A stretch of DNA of 13,939 nucleotides from NCBI GenBank assembly GCA_046757205.1, contig JBHHXR010000074.1, positions 1 through 13,939 of the forward strand, read 5' to 3'. Of the stretch, positions 13,444 through 13,939 are shown piece by piece. The notes under the pieces are model-generated. The model worked only from the letters and a program-made list of their open reading frames with translations, was not told the origin of the DNA and ran no database searches. The first letter of the stretch is position 1; every line of letters starts with the position of its first letter. The position numbers and the translations under genes are program-made. This DNA comes from JBHHXR01 sp046757205. Its GTDB lineage: Bacteria > Pseudomonadota > Alphaproteobacteria > Rhodobacterales > Rhodobacteraceae.

Positions 13444-13939
13444 GAAACGCCTGGTCTTCCGGGAAAGAAGGATGGCAAGCGCGCAGACCTCAGGCCGGAA
13501 CGCCCCGCCCGGGTCTTCCGGGAACCGCGACAAAGGACACCAGCACCGGGAAATCCACTCCGAAACTCCCCAAGCCGCCATCAAGACGAGGTTGTTACGG
13601 GCGTCCAACTGGAAAATTTACCTGGAGTTTGTGCGGTCCATGGTGCCGAAAGATGCTCAGGCGATGCAGCCAACGCGCGCACTCATGAAATCGTCTCGGC
13701 CGTTAATGTGGTCAGTGCGTCCGCTGTCGATCATGCGCCCAATGCCTTGGCACCGGCGATCATGTTGGCCATGAGTTGGTATTCCGGGTTTCCAAGGTGG
13801 ACAAGAAGGTGGACTGAAAACCACGCGAAGCAGTGAGCACAACGAAAATATTATGAATATCAGAAACGTGTGGTGCGCAGAAGGGACTCGAAAAAAAAGT
13901 GCTAAATCTTTGTTATTACTTTATTTCGGTTGAACGAAA
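13444..13939. other. Region without a supported gene; AT-rich right edge
   Basis: About 500 bp contain only short overlapping frames on both strands, none with a recognisable domain or a good start. One minus frame (about 13680-13840) reads protein-like in patches (GNPEYQLMANMIAGAKALGA) but is broken by stops and could be a decayed remnant. From about 13840 to the end the composition turns sharply AT-rich, with an ATATT-ATG-AATAT inverted repeat (13848-13860) and an eight-A run near 13891. This suggests a promoter or leader region for a gene beyond the window. Confidence 0.45.
13453..13524. repeat. Two 13-bp direct repeats (GGTCTTCCGGGAA) upstream of the CsgH-like frame
   Basis: Identical copies lie at 13453-13465 and 13512-13524, 59 bp apart start to start, just before the 13443 start codon on the minus strand. 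Each contains TTCCGGGAA, a near-palindrome, also present in the opposite orientation in the rquA leader at 12310-12318. They could be operator half-sites or chance in GC-rich DNA. Confidence 0.35.

Noticed and set aside
13657..13842. 61-codon minus frame near the right edge
   Set aside because: Start has no ribosome binding site and the translation is low in protein character; a neighbouring frame looks slightly better but carries stops.
13853..13933. Small plus frame beginning MNIRNVWCAEGTRKK
   Set aside because: Only 26 codons, no clear ribosome binding site, and it lies in sequence that looks like a promoter or leader.

Overview
The window looks like chromosome of a high-GC alphaproteobacterium. 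The evidence is codon use with GC-rich third positions, and the classic alphaproteobacterial arrangement of a Fur-family Irr regulator divergent from fabA-fabB-fabI. An RquA-type rhodoquinone biosynthesis protein suggests a Rhodospirillales-like organism able to live with low oxygen, but the species cannot be fixed from the sequence. Most of the window is dense, ordinary core metabolism; the right-hand 1.8 kb is sparser and more interesting.

Layout. (1) 1-2434, minus: fabA-fabB-fabI, the anaerobic-type unsaturated fatty acid branch plus enoyl-ACP reductase; fabI runs off the left edge. (2) 2602-3072, plus: irr, divergent from fabA across a 167-bp gap that holds a short perfect inverted repeat. 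(3) 3069-4828, minus: a family 3 periplasmic solute-binding protein and one polar amino acid permease, with no ATPase in view; the permease stop codon overlaps the irr stop codon tail to tail. (4) 4954-5532, minus: an exported bacterial SH3-domain protein, divergent from (5) 5597-7352, plus: a D-2-hydroxyacid dehydrogenase and a PAP2-family membrane phosphatase. (6) 7353-7464: a convergent gap packed with three consecutive stem-loops. (7) 7465-10878, minus: a ChaN-like periplasmic protein, coaBC, dut and a MoeB/ThiF-type adenylyltransferase; coaBC and dut overlap by 4 nt. (8) 10976-12093, plus: cobU and a CobC-like histidine phosphatase overlapping by 4 nt, a small cobalamin nucleotide-loop operon. 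(9) 12094-12377: a regulatory leader with a near-perfect FNR/CRP-type box. (10) 12378-13166, plus: rquA-like methyltransferase-fold gene. (11) 13167-13939: mostly without intact genes. It holds a candidate frameshifted CsgH-like (curli chaperone) remnant on the minus strand, short direct repeats, and an AT-rich right edge.

The strongest candidate for follow-up is the pairing of rquA with the TTGAT-N4-ATCAT box placed where an FNR-type activator would stand relative to a -10-like element. It suggests oxygen-controlled rhodoquinone synthesis. Secondary points are a PAP2 protein with Glu in place of the usual motif-2 His, an Irr with an unusual spaced triple-His segment, a 12-bp-arm inverted repeat around the stop codon of the ChaN-like gene, and the possible decayed csgH. 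I see no CRISPR array, insertion sequence, rRNA or tRNA gene, and no clear evidence of a wholly new multigene system.
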